From: Mytilus californianus
Lineage: Eukaryota > Mollusca > Bivalvia > Mytilida > Mytilidae
NCBI RefSeq assembly: GCF_021869535.1
Contig: NW_026262701.1
Location: forward strand, 3,921,501 to 3,985,500
Direction: 5' to 3'
DNA: 64,000 nt
Position numbers and translations under genes: made by a program. Of this stretch, positions 44,860-55,984 are shown piece by piece; the stretch's first letter is position 1, and each line of letters starts with the position of its first letter. Below the pieces are notes generated by a model. The model had not been told where the DNA came from. It did not search any database and was given only the letters and a program-made list of their open reading frames with translations.

Positions 44860-45400
44860 TTTATTTTTTGCATTTTTTTGTTTTTATTATTTCTTTGTTT
44901 TGCTTATGTATTACCGTGGTGCAGCTGCTTGTAGTCTTTTGCTTGTGCTTTATAATTATAGTGTTTAATTTTGCATGTGCTACTTGGATCCAGATAATGT
45001 GTGCTCTTATGTGCTGATATTTGACATTTGTTTTCATACATATCTTGCTTAACTTTTATTTTGCATGTGCTATCTATGTATTAATACACCTTATCGCTAT
45101 TCCCGGCTGACCCGAGAATCCGTCCCGCTTGAACTTTTGTTGTCATACAACAATCACTTTTCTATTGTGGCGTCAGATATTTTGTATTGTGACGTCAAAA
45201 TTTTACGGGAACCTGTGTGATGGCCAGTAATGGCGGACAAATAGCGATAAGGTGTATACATGTATGTGCTGTCTGTATGTTTGTGTTGTATTATGTATCT
45301 GATGTAATTACATGTATGTTTTGTTATTTAATATCAGTCGGTTAAAGAGCTTTTAGGAGCTCATGTTCCTTGTTATTATGTATATATGCAATCCGACTTT
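44860..45400 (+). repeat. LINE 3' UTR-like sequence interrupted by a MITE
   Basis: T/G-rich sequence with repeated TTTTGCATGTGCTA-type motifs ends in CGGTTAAAGAGCTTTTAGGA GCTCATG at 45340. That is the same type of hairpin seen at the 3' ends of the LINEs at 43786 and 58096. A MITE at 45085-45256 splits it, so the MITE is younger. Confidence 0.45.
45085..45256. mobile_element. 172-bp MITE with 17-bp terminal inverted repeats
   Basis: Left end TACACCTTATCGCTATT, right end AATAGCGATAAGGTGTA, perfect inverted repeats. TA ends suggest a Tc1/mariner-like TA target. The interior has TGACGTCA-like motifs and GGGAACCTGTGTGAT...TAATGGCGGACAAA, shared (reversed) with the element at 45890. No ORF. Confidence 0.85.
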
Positions 45401-45402
45401 AG

Positions 45403-45441
45403 ATCAAGGATTTGTATAGTAATATTATACAAATCCTTGAT
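45403..45441. repeat. Perfect 16-bp hairpin
   Basis: ATCAAGGATTTGTATA and TATACAAATCCTTGAT are exact reverse complements separated by a 7-nt loop (GTAATAT). It could be a terminal structure of the adjacent retroelement debris or a small palindromic insertion. Confidence 0.9.
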
Positions 45442-45889
45442 GTATGTATCAATCAAAGACTCTAACACGTAGATTTTATACAAATTGAGAATAAGCAACC
45501 AATTTAAAAATTTGAGACTAGAAGACAAGAACCATGGGAACGATACTAATAAATGTGGAAAGCATTAGATACTCTCAAGTCTTTTAAAGGCCATAAAAAC
45601 AGAAAAAACTTTCTTATTTGGTTTTTACTTACCGGAAATACTGTAGGTATTGTAATATTAACAAAAAACGGATTTATTCCGGAAAACGCACATTCTTTTC
45701 AAGTATCAGATCTGATATATGTCATATATTTAGGAAACTCCGAAAGAAATGACAAGCCATTATGTATTGACTTTTAAAAAGCGCCTTCCTTAGTTAGTAG
45801 TATCCAACACTATATTGGTGCACCCAAAAGTAGGTAAATGTTCACGAGGACAATGCATAGTCACAGTTCGGGGTAATCTTATCAATAGA

Positions 45890-46085
45890 CGTATTTACAC
45901 TTGTATGCAAATTTGTCCGCCATTACGTAAAATCACACAGGTTCCCGTAAACTTTGACATCATAATTCAAAACATTTGACGTCACAATTAAAAAATGATT
46001 GTTGTCTGACGTCAAAAGGTGATTCGGAGTAGATCTAAGGTCATTCGAAGGCAAAATATAGCTAAATACCAAAAGTGTAAATACG
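45890..46085. mobile_element. ~196-bp MITE related to 45085-45256, inverted
   Basis: Ends GTATTTACACTT and AAGTGTAAATAC are inverted repeats. The interior on the minus strand carries GGGAACCTGTGTGATTTTAC G and AATGGCGGACAAAT, shared with the first MITE. The termini have diverged while the interior is conserved. Confidence 0.75.
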
Positions 46086-46159
46086 TTTATAGCTAAATAT
46101 GTACTTAAAAGAGGGCGTAAAGGGGGGTATCTGCACGCGCGCGGAAGAACGCGAAATAA

Positions 46160-48830
46160 AATTGCCATTTGATCTTGATCTTGATAGGAATACGGTGATA
46201 CATCCAAGGATATTAATACACCGCGCGTGCGTCAAGTAATTTACTTAAGTGGGGCCCCCTTACAATTTCATTAAAGGTTTTAGCTGGTTCTTCTGCTGTC
46301 TGAATTATGATGAAGATATCCGGTGGTAGTTGGTTCCAGTCTTTAATGGTATTTGGAATGAAACTGTATTTTAATGTGTCTGTTTTTGTTTGAAGTCTAA
46401 GGAAATGTTGGCTGTGCATGTTCTTGGTTGTCCTTGATGGTTTTTTCAGTTGGTCAGAAGGTAAGTTTGCTTGACCGTGTATACTTTTGCAGAAAAGAAT
46501 CAGTCTGTTTTGTGTACGGCGGTCTTTTAGTGATGGTAATTGCAGTTGGTCTAAAATTGCTGTCATACTTCCTGGTTCGTAGTTGTAGTTTGATGTTATA
46601 AACCTAGCCGCTCTTTTCTGTACATTTTCCAGTTGGTCTTGGAGATATAGTTGATGTGGGTCCCAGGCAGTGCTTGCATATTCTAGGACAGGTCGTATCA
46701 GTCCTTTATATGCCTGGAGTTTAACTTCAAGTGGACATGCTGATAGGTTTCTTTTTAGTAAGCCTAATGTCCTATAAGATTTATTGCATATCTCCTCTAT
46801 GTGCTTTCCCCAGTGTAGATCATTTGTGATGTTTACTCCTAGATATATAATAGATGTTAAAAATTGGAGTTCCGTATTTTTGAGAGTGTATTTAAATGAT
46901 GTAATTTTCTTCTTGCGACTCAATGTCATCATGTTGCATTTAATTGGTTGAAATCTCATACCCCAATTAGTCGCCCAGTTACCAAGGGTATCTATATCTT
47001 TCTGTAGTTCTGCACAGTCATCTTCATTATTAATTCCTCTGTAGCATACACAGTCGTCTGCGAACAGCCTTATTTCTGATGTTACATTTTCTGCTATGTC
47101 ATTGATATGGACCAGAAATAGGATGGGACCAAGAACCGTTCCTTGAGGTACACCTGATAGGACTGTCGATGTTTTGGACTTAGTCCCATTCACTATCACA
47201 CACTGAGATCTTGTAGATAGAAATGCGTTAATCCAATTCAAGGTGTTTTTCGGCACGCCATATTTGTGAAGTTTACTTTTTAATAGTTCGTGCGATACGG
47301 TGTCAAATGCTTTTTCAAAATCCAAAATAAATATATCCGTTTGTTTCCTGTTGTCAATGGCAGTTGCCCAGTCATGTATTACGTTAATAAGTTGGGTTTC
47401 ACAGCTGTGTCTTCTTCTAAATGCATGTTGTCGGCTATTTAGGATGTTGTGATCTTCAAAGTGCTGCATTAGGTTCGAGCAAATGACATGTTCTAGTAGT
47501 TTGCAAGTGATACATGTTAGGGATACTGGTCTGAATTACTTGGGATGGTTCTGTCGTTCTTCTTGAATAATGGGCATATGTTAGCACTTTTCCGTTCATC
47601 TGGGATGGTTCCTCTGTTGATGGATTGTTGGAAAAAGTGAGCCATTACCTCTGATATGTTAGGTGCCAATTCTTTAAGTACTCTGGGATGTATACCATCA
47701 GGGCCCATCGCTTTTGATGCATTTACATTTTTTAGTATCTTCTCCACTCCTTTGGTTGTTACTATGATGTTTCTCATTTTGTCTACATGAAGAGTTTGGT
47801 ATGGAATAGATTCATATACTGTCTCGGTATAAACGCTTGTAAACTGCGTATTCAATGCCTCTGCTTTCTGTTGGTCTGAATCGGCGGTCTTATTATCATG
47901 AGTCTTAAGTGGTGTTATTCCCTGTTTGTCTGCCTTCTGGTTGTTTATATATTTCCAAAATGGTTTAGAATCTTGTTTTATATCGCCTATTAAGTTGTTG
48001 ACGTAGTTGTTGTGGGCTGTTTCAATTTCATTGTTAATTGTGCGTCCTTAATTCTTGCCATTTTCGTTTTATTCTCATGCTGTTGTTTCTTTTATAGTTA
48101 GCGTGTGTTCTGTTTTTTCGTTTGATCATGGCCTTGATATTATTATTTATCCATGGTATTGACTGTTTTCCTTTTGATGTTTTAGTTGGTACATTTATTT
48201 TGGTGGTTCCTAGTATAAATTCTTTTATCATGTTCCAGTTTTCTTCTACATTCCTGTTGTTTTGATGGCCATTGAAGTATCTGTCTCTGGTGAAGTCCCT
48301 TCAGTCATCTCTCATTTGATTGTAGTTTCCCTTTGAATATTGGAAGAAGGTCCTTTCTGGTCTCGTTCTTCTTGGAATTGTGCATCGCAGAGTACCCATG
48401 ACAATGTCGTGGTCGCGTAACCGATCAGGTGAGTGGATATCTGTGAACTGCCCTGGTAATGTTGTAATTATAAGGTCTAGTGTATTACTTTCCCTGGTTG
48501 GAAACAGGATGAGTTGTTCAGCACTAGCCTCATTTAGAATATCTATTAACGCTTGGCCGTCACTACCGTTTAGACATGTGTTGGTATCTTTATTTAGCTT
48601 TGTCTGCCAGTTTATGTTACGGTAATTAAAATCACCCAAGACGTGAATGCATGGTTGTTTGTTTGCTTTTCCTAATTTCTTGATTTTATCCAATTGGTCC
48701 TTTAGTAGTTGTATTTGGTCCAAAGGGGCATCAGGTGGTCTATACCAGCTTCCTATGTAATGATGTTTTCCTTGCAAGACTATTTTGCTCCAAATAGATT
48801 TCACCATTTCACGATGAACGAACAATTACA
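46160..48830 (-). mobile_element. 5'-truncated CR1/Jockey-type LINE (endonuclease + reverse transcriptase), frameshifted
   Basis: From the 5' side, an endonuclease C-terminal part at 48825-48301 has YRPPDAPLDQ, HVLGDFNYRNINW, NTLDLIIT and RDHDIV. Linker pieces follow near 48231-48034, then an RT N-terminal region at 47855-47517 (ASKAMGPDGIHPRVLKELA). The main RT block at 47469-46213 (418 aa) contains AFRRRHSCETQLI, DFEKAFDTVSH, LSGVPQGTVLGPILF and the catalytic FADDC. The C-terminal half has YLGVNITNDLHW and QKRAARFITSNY. Stops and frameshifts between the pieces make it non-autonomous now. The 3' end carries a short ATCAAG-type microsatellite tail (46165-46185), as in CR1/L2-type LINEs. Confidence 0.9.
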
Positions 48831-49079
48831 AATTTCTTGCACGTTGATCTTGTTACCGATTTCACGAAACACGGTGAATAACGAACCTTTTTCACGGCTG
48901 CACGTGAAATAAAAATGGCAAAACACGTTGCACGAAAATAACCCTTTACCACCCTCATAAAAATCAAACAAATCTAAAATCTGGGCCTAAGAAATTATGT
49001 ACACCCTTGATGTCTCTGAGTTTATAATCAATGTTCTTTCATAATGCAGGGAGAAGCACAATTGTTTAGCAGTCCTCTA
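48831..49079. other. Unassigned spacer rich in CACG motifs
   Basis: Contains repeated TTGCACG, TTTCACG and GCACGTGAAA motifs (48805-48940) but no ORF or recognised element. It may be the 5' neighbour or insertion site of the LINE. Confidence 0.4.
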
Positions 49080-49330
49080 TTTCAGGATCTGCTTACCCTT
49101 CCGGAGTACCTGAGAACACCCCCAGTTTTTGGTGGGGTTCGTGTTGCTTAGTCTTTAGTTTTCTATGTTGTGTCATCTGTTCTATTATTTGTCTGTTTGT
49201 CTTTTTATTTTTGGCCATGGCGTTGTCAGTTTGTTTTCGATCTATGAGTTTGACTGTCCCTCTGGTATGATCTTTCGTCCCTCCTTTAGTAATATTGTCA
49301 CTACATGATAATATATGATCCTCTTCAGTC
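49080..49330 (+). repeat. Dispersed mussel-type repeat (CCGGAGTACCTGAGAACACC family), copy 2
   Basis: CCTTCCGGAGTACCTGAGAA CACCCCCAGTTTTTGGTGGG, then GCCATGGCGTTGTCAGTTTG and CTTTCGTCCCTCC. Collinear with the minus-strand copy at 31785-32040. The 79-aa antisense ORF across it is not credible as a gene. Confidence 0.7.
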
Positions 49331-49459
49331 ATATTGACATATGGATGTAGTCACATCGAAAATAAGTTTTCATAACCGAGTCGAAAACTATGGTAATATA
49401 TCTCCGTATATAAAGAAAAAATTCAGAATTACTACATATGGAATAAATAAACCTTTACA

Positions 49460-49580
49460 TAACAGTGGCGGATCCAGAACTTTTTGTAAGGGGGCCCACT
49501 GACTGACCTAAAAGGGAGGGGGGGGGGGCTCCAGTCATGCTTCAGTGATTCCCTATATGATCAACCAAATTTTTCCCACA
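49460..49580 (+). repeat. GGCGGATCCAG-type dispersed repeat
   Basis: AACAGTGGCGGATCCAGAAC TTTTTGTAAGGGGGCCCACT ... CCAGTCATGCTTCAGTGATT CCCTATATGATCAACCAAAT. The CAGTGGCGGATCCAG start is familiar from memory as a terminus of widespread invertebrate MITEs. The other terminus is not evident. Confidence 0.45.
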
Positions 49581-49699
49581 ACAGTTATAATTTAATGGAA
49601 CATATCATTACAAAAACGTAATGAACCATCTAGAAAAAACAATTTATCATATTGTCAGGAAAGTTAAACAAAACCTTATCTCTAAATTCTTAAAAATAT

Positions 49700-50262
49700 G
49701 GAAACTTAACTTATTTAATGATGAAAGAAAAAATCAAACTGTAATAAAAAATTGACAACCTAATAGAAAATTTTAATTTAATTTTGAATTTGAACCTTAT
49801 CTGATGATTGGAAATAGGGAACAAAAACAGTCATTGTCTACATTTCGGATAAGTGACCATTCATTGGAAATTGAAACAGGTAGATACTATGGAGTAGAGG
49901 CAAACAAACGTATTTGTAAGTTACGTAACAATGCTGCTGAGGATGAATTACACTTCCTTTTAAAATGTCCATCTTATGATGGGAAACGTTACCATTACTT
50001 AAATAAAATAAAATCCAAATATAAAAATTTTAATACTATGAATGATGAAAACAAATTCATCTGGTTACTGATGAATGAGGATAGGTATGTCATTGAGATC
50101 CTTCAGCAGCTGCTTACAGAACTATTTAAAACAAAACAAGAACTGATTGATAATGTTTATAAAAAAAAAAAAAATAATAATAATGATATTAATAATAAAA
50201 AAAAAAACAGAACAAGAACTGCTTAATGATATTCAATAATAATAATAATAATAATAATAATA
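49700..50262 (+). pseudogene. LINE 3' end remnant with (AAT)n tail
   Basis: The ORF at 49804-50226 reads STFRISDHSLEIETGRYYGV, KRICKLRNNAAEDELHFLLK CP and continues Lys/Asn-rich. The pattern RxSxHxLxIExGRY...ICxxCxxxxxEDExHFLLxCPxY is the zinc-finger-like tail following the RT in a class of mollusc LINEs. The first Cys of the pair is retained and the second is Arg. An (AAT)n microsatellite at 50236-50262 is probably its tail. Confidence 0.7.
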
Positions 50263-50559
50263 GTATTCAGAACACATGGTTTCATGACTAATTTGGTCTA
50301 GGTTGCAGTGTGTTACTTGCAAAATTTTGTCAATTTTATCATTACATTATTAGATTTTTTTCTACATTCAATTTGTATTAAACCTTATTTTATAACAATC
50401 ATACTAATCATTAATAACCAATTATTTTGTTATTTTGTTTAGTTCAAATATTATATTATATTGTATTGTATACTGTGTTTTGAAATTTCGATGGTTATTC
50501 TGCTCAGTAATGGGCGCCGTGATTGGCACTATAAAATATCTTGTATCTCGTATCTTGTA

Positions 50560-51290
50560 TGATCTCAAGCACAGCTTCAGACACGCTAGATACTGTTCAA
50601 ACACTGTCTTCTGTACAAGATCATGCTTCAGACAAAAACACTCAAACAGACCTGATCATGATGGGCTTTGCCAAATCTTTTGTTAAAGGTCTTAAAGTCC
50701 TACACTATTTTGTTAAACTCCCACACCAGAGACTCTTCTGCAAAGTTAATTACTACAGAATAAAAAATGAAACACTAAACTGGATCTCCGCCCTTTTATC
50801 AAACAACATACAAACAGCAGTCCTGGATGGAGAGTCATCAGATGCTGCCCCAGTCACTTCTAGTGTCCCATATGCAACAGTTCTGGGTCCTGTTCTTTTC
50901 TGGTATATATACAAACGACCAACTCAGATATGTGAAATCCAGTAAACTCAGACTGTTCGCAGACAGAATCCTATACAAAAGCCATAGGAAAGATCTTGAT
51001 GCTGCATCGAAGTGGGAAGAAGACTGGCTGATGGTTTTCATTTCTGACAAATGTACAATTTTCACTGCCACAAACAAAAATACTCCAATCAAACAAAAGT
51101 CTTCACAACAATACCTTAGAGTATGTTGCCTCAACAACATTCCTTGACTTCACTCTCCAATCCGACTTTAAATGGACTCAACACATAAACAATACCACCT
51201 CAAAGGCCTTTGTTTCCTTAAAAAACCCCATTAAAATATCTATAATAAACATTAATACATATCGCTTCTCCGTCCAAAACTAAAGTACGC
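50560..51290 (+). pseudogene. Decayed Jockey/CR1-like RT fragment
   Basis: Frames read LFCKVNYYRIKNETLNWISA LL, VLDGESSDAAPVTSSVPYAT VLGPVLFW and KSSKLRLFADRILYKS. The canonical SGVPQGTVLGP is changed to SSVPYATVLGP and FADD to FADR, so the catalytic motifs are destroyed. Several frameshifts. Confidence 0.8.
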
Positions 51291-51438
51291 TTGAACCTTC
51301 ATATTGACAAAAATTGCCATACACTTGAGATGGCCACGGTCTGAACGACGGACAGCTATATATTTGTAATCGCTATATATATACCATAATACAAGTAGCG
51401 TTACGGACAGCTATATATTTGTAATCGCTATATATATA

Positions 51439-51876
51439 TATAGATTCTACCACTGCATCGAGTGTGATACGATATTTATCCACTCGAGACAGTTAAATTT
51501 TTAAATTTAAAACGCGAGGCTGGCCGAGCGTTTTAAATATTTAAAATTTAACTGTCGAGAGTGGATAAATATCGTATTACACGAGATTTGGTGGTGGAAT
51601 CTGTTTCTCTAATGATTTTCAAACAATACGCAGGCAAATTTATTCCTTCTTTTCGAATGATTTGCAAAAAGATGTGTTCTTTCTATGTGACGTCATGAGG
51701 CATGGTCGCCTTTTTTCATGCCGTCACAATAGGAAATTCAGAGGAAAGCAAGAAAATTCGACGTCATAATCGGATTTTAACCAATGAAGAACTGAGATCA
51801 AACGAACCACACGTTGATTAAATTTTTTTTATACAATGGGTGCAGAAAGGGATAAATTGACGAAGAATTAGAGAAA
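51439..51876 (+). mobile_element. 438-bp hairpin-bearing element, copy B
   Basis: Same termini as copy A (1738): TATAGATTCTACCAC to GAATTAGAGAAA, TGACGTCA at 51688 (249 bp from the start in all copies). Directly joined head-to-tail to copy C without spacer. Confidence 0.88.
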
Positions 51877-52314
51877 TATAGATTCTACCACTGCATCGAG
51901 TGTGATACGATATTTATCCACTCGAGACAGTTAAATTTTTAAATTTAAAACGCGAGGCTGGCCGAGCGTTTTAAATATTTAAAATTTAACTGTCGAGAGT
52001 GGATAAATATCGTATTACACGAGATTTGGTGGTGGAATCTGTTTCTCTAATGATTTTCAAACAATACGCAGGCAAATTTATTCCTTCTTTTCGAATGATT
52101 TGCAAAAAGATGTGTTCTTTCTATGTGACGTCATGAGGCATGGTCGCCTTTTTTCATGCCGTCACAATAGGAAATTCAGAGGAAAGCAAGAAAATTCGAC
52201 GTCATAATCGGATTTTAACCAATGAAGAACTGAGATCAAACGAACCACACGTTGATTAAATTTTTTTTATACAATGGGTGCAGAAAGGGATAAATTGACG
52301 AAGAATTAGAGAAA
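51877..52314 (+). mobile_element. 438-bp hairpin-bearing element, copy C
   Basis: Appears identical to copy B by eye over 438 bp; TGACGTCA at 52126. It ends GAGAAA directly against the resumed 55-bp array. No target-site duplication flanks the B-C pair. Confidence 0.88.
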
Positions 52315-52560
52315 CCATAATACAAGTAGCGTTACGGACAGCTATATATTTGTAATCGCTATAGATATACCATAATACAAGTAGCGTTACGGACAGCTAT
52401 ATATTTGTAATCGCTATAGATATACCATAATACAAGTAGCGTTACGGACAGCTATATATTTGTAATCGCTATATATATACCATAATACAAGTAGCGTTAC
52501 GGACAGCTATATATTTGTAATCGCTATATATATACCATAATACAAGTAGCGTTACGGACA

Positions 52561-52907
52561 TGCTTAGTACTTTTTACATTACATTAACGCAAAATTTTAC
52601 ACCATATTTTCGCAGTGCCTTCATCGTTACATCTAATCATCAACAAACACTAGAAACCGTCAAATCCACCCATATACATAAACATCTACTAGCATCTAAA
52701 GACTGCCACAAATGTTCATTCTTCCCATATACCATTACATAAGTAAACTTTTGTTACTTACCTACAAATGTATAAGCCCCTCTCCCCCCACTCAGAATAT
52801 TCAGATAAATTCTAGTTGTAATGAAAACTGTTTTTTACCACATCTTCAGCTAGGTTTAGTATTCATTTTGGCACTTAATTTGTAAATATTTATATGTACT
52901 TATCACA
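52561..52907. other. Spacer, no feature recognised
   Basis: AT-rich, one 60-codon chance ORF (52560-52742), no domain. Confidence 0.5.
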
Positions 52908-53160
52908 CGCATGCATGCCGAGTTGTCTAAGTAGTTCAACTAGCCTGCAAAAACCGAGTTTGTGAGTTCGAGCCTCGCACGTGGCAGGTGCGTTCAATTC
53001 CAATCTAATTAATTGACTGTGCTTGCCAGTTTTTCTGCCGAAAGTTTGTTGTTCTCTCTGGGCACTCCGGCTTCTTCTGGCAATTAAAACTGACCGCCAC
53101 AATATAGCCAGTAGTTCTGAAAGTGGCATTAAAACATCAAAATTCAATCATCAATCATTC
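52908..53160 (+). mobile_element. tRNA-derived SINE, copy 2
   Basis: GCATGCCGAGTTGTCTAAGT head, box B GAGTTCGAGCCTCGCACGTG G at 52970-52985, body TTCTCTCTGGGCACTCCGGC and CTGACCGCCACAATATAGCC, tail of CAATCAT repeats. Better preserved than the copy at 6657. The body resembles widely conserved metazoan/molluscan SINE domains; which one cannot be settled here. Confidence 0.85.
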
Positions 53161-54635
53161 AGTGATACCCACATGTTCCCTAACATCGTCGTCCATTTCC
53201 AAAAAAAAAAAAAAATGAAAAAAAAAAGAACAGCCAATATTTGGAATCACGTTTTCATTGCATATGATATATTTTGTCTATGACATTATTTCTGCTAATT
53301 TCTAAGTACTATAACGTTTAGTATTCAATTTGCTCGATGACAATAAGACAATATATATCAGCAGAGAACGGAGAGGTAAAAGTAATTATTAAAAGTACTA
53401 GCAATTTGCTTGTAAAATAGATATTTTTTGTAAAAGCTTTTAACTAAATTTTGACAACTGTTTCTGTATCACAAACAAAACACTTATTGTAGGATCAACA
53501 TGTTTATATTCCATCGTAGAAATTTTTTAATATGGTAGTTCAGAAATAAACGTTTTCTACACTTTTTCTACACGTTAAAAGTGTTAATTTTCTTATAATT
53601 GTGTTTTGATTTTAATTTCTGGCGGGAAATTTACGAAACGAGCTTGCCTCCTACCTACATGCATTCACACAAATAAATGGCAAGTTACGCTTGATAAATA
53701 TAAGTTTGTATAGCTATTTAGACTGACTTTTACAAATCTATTCCAAATATAACAGGCTAAAATTAAGTAAAATCAATTTGAAAAAAGAAAGAAAGCCGTC
53801 AGTATAAATTAAATACATTTCGTCAATCTGGATTTGTTTATTTCACTTGGTTTGTCAGTGAAACACACGGTCAGTTTCCGGTTAGCCGATTTTAGGTTAC
53901 TTTGATCTGGTGCCTTTGAAGAACACGCGCAAATCGATAATTTACTTATGCAAATATTACTTACGGCAGTTTATTCGGCTATTGTGTTTTTAAAAAGTGG
54001 TAAATGTGCCCATTTAAGCACAATATTATTATGAAAAAGCCTTATGGGGACATTTAATAGTTATGGATGAATAGATCAAATATGCTACGTAGTTGTCTTT
54101 TCCCAGCCCAATGATATATCCATTTTGGATCCAATTTGTATTTTGTGTAGCAAAATCACAATCGGTTGGAGAAAATACTACCTTTTTTTTGTGTTACAGA
54201 ACTTTCAATTGAATTACTTATTTTCTTTGTTGAATGTGATCTTGCCGGCTTATGTATACTATAAAATCTTACATTTGGAGTAGTTCATATGTACCGTTCC
54301 TCTACTTTTATTCGAATATAGTAGTAAAGATTATCATATTAAAAAGACACTTGGGCGGCCTTTTGTTCCTAGGTATGTTGACTCATCTAAGTATTGGTGA
54401 ATTTTGATTTTTGCTGTTTTGGCTCTGGGTTCCAATTATGCCTTAGTGGTATTGTTCTAACTGGCCAAATAGTGTTTCCTAATAGATCATATTCTGAATT
54501 TTTTAAACAGCTTTCCAATTCAATTTCAGATTTTTTTTGTAGTGTTTTTGTACTGTTACTATTGTTTTCTGTTCGTTTATTTATTTGGCATGATATCTTT
54601 ATCATGTTATAACAAGGATAGGGATAAATACGCCG
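53161..54635. other. Spacer, no gene recognised
   Basis: Contains a poly-A tract (53200-53230) and AT-rich unique-looking sequence. No ORF with a recognisable domain on either strand. Confidence 0.55.
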
Positions 54636-54639
54636 ACAA

Positions 54640-55665
54640 CCAATAACGGGATCCAAGTTAGGTAAACTCATTGGCGAGGACAATAAATAACGGGATTCAA
54701 GTTAGGTTAACTCATTGACGAGGACAATAAATAACGGGATTCAAGTTAGGTTAACTCATTGGCGAGGACAATAAATAACGGGATCCAAGTTAGGTTAACT
54801 CATTGGCGAGGACAATAAATAAGGTGTTGTTAGGTTAACTCATTGGCGAGGACAATAAATAACGGGATCCAAGTTAGGTTAACTCATTGGCGAGGACAAT
54901 AAATAAGGTGTTGTTAGGTTAACTCATTGGCGAGGACAATAAATAACGGAATCCAAGTTAGGTTAACTCATTGGCGAGGACAATAAATAAGGTGTTGTTA
55001 GGTTAACTCATGGGCGAGGACAATAAATAACGGGATCCAAGTTAGGTTAACTCATTGACGAGGACAATAAATAAGGTGTTGTTAGGTTAACTCATTGGCG
55101 AGGACAATAAATAACGGGATCCAAGTTAGGTTAACTCATTGGCGAGGACAATAAATAAGGTGTTGTTAGGTTAACTCATTGGCGATGACAATAAATAACG
55201 GGATCCAAGTTAGGTTAACTCATTGGCGAGGACAATAAATAACGGGATCCAAGTGAGGCTAACTCATTGGCGAGGTGGCGAGGACAATAAATAACGGGAT
55301 CCAAGTTAGGTTAACTCATTGGCGAGGACAATAAATAACGGGATCCAAGTGAGGCTAACTCATTGGCGAGGACAATAAATAACGGGATCCAAGTTAGGTT
55401 AACTCATTGGCGAGGACAATAAATAACGGGATCCAAGTGAGGCTAACTCATTGGCGAGGACAATAAATAACGGGATCCAAGTTAGGTTAACTCATTGGCG
55501 AGGACAATAAATAACGGGATCCAAGTTAGGTTAACTCATTGGCGAGGACAATAAATAACGTGATCCAAGTTAGGTTAACTCATTGGCGAGCACAATAAAT
55601 AACGGGATCCAAGTTAGGTTAACTCATTGGCGAGGATAATAAATAAGGTGTTGTCTCTTGAATAT
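54640..55665 (+). repeat. 44/40-bp minisatellite (~24 units) with two higher-order blocks
   Basis: Long unit L (44 bp): GGTTAACTCATTGGCGAGGA CAATAAATAACGGGATCCAA GTTA. Short unit S (40 bp) replaces CGGGATCCAAGTTA with GGTGTTGTTA. L' carries GTGAGGCTAA instead of GTTAGGTTAA. Order: LLLL, then L-S alternation five times (84-bp period, about 54790-55200), then L-L' alternation three times (88-bp period, about 55200-55460), then LLLL and a terminal S. One L' has an extra 8 bp (GGTGGCGA). Not coding. Confidence 0.95.
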
Positions 55666-55984
55666 CTACAGTATCCAGAAAGTGTAAGTTGTTCAGAGTG
55701 CGTATTCAGTAAGTGAAATGAAAATCCGAATCTCACTGAAAAGGAAAATAACACTTTACAAATTCGGCGCGAAGCGCTTTCCCGGATTGACCTTCATCAG
55801 AAACTCCCAAACCCCAAAAAACTGGAGGCCAAAACTTCTTGAATATGTGTGGACCTTACGACCAAACCATAAAAAGAATAGCGAAATCTATTTAAGGTCA
55901 TTTCTGTCGGAGTGAGTTGGAATTTTAGTTTCTCAATTATTTCTTATTTTATCAACAGTGATTTTAAGAAAGGTAAATATGCAT

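Larger units (their letters stand above)
51342..52560 (+). repeat. 55-bp tandem array split by a dimeric insertion
   Basis: Unit CCATAATACAAGTAGCGTTA CGGACAGCTATATATTTGTA ATCGCTATATATATA. Unit starts at 52315, 52370, 52425, 52480 and 52535 (period 55), with one full and one partial unit before 51439. The array is interrupted at 51439-52314 by two 438-bp elements inserted exactly at the unit boundary TATA|CCATAA. Confidence 0.93.

Noticed and set aside
45553-45777. 74-aa ORF between the two MITEs.
   Set aside because: No recognisable domain or retroelement motif; lies in repeat debris.
49093-49332. 79-aa minus-strand ORF, Lys/Thr-rich.
   Set aside because: It lies wholly inside a dispersed non-coding repeat with a second copy at 31785-32040 where the frame is not kept.
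54640-55665. Possible CRISPR-like array (regular short repeats).
   Set aside because: Eukaryotic context, no unique spacers; units are contiguous minisatellite monomers.
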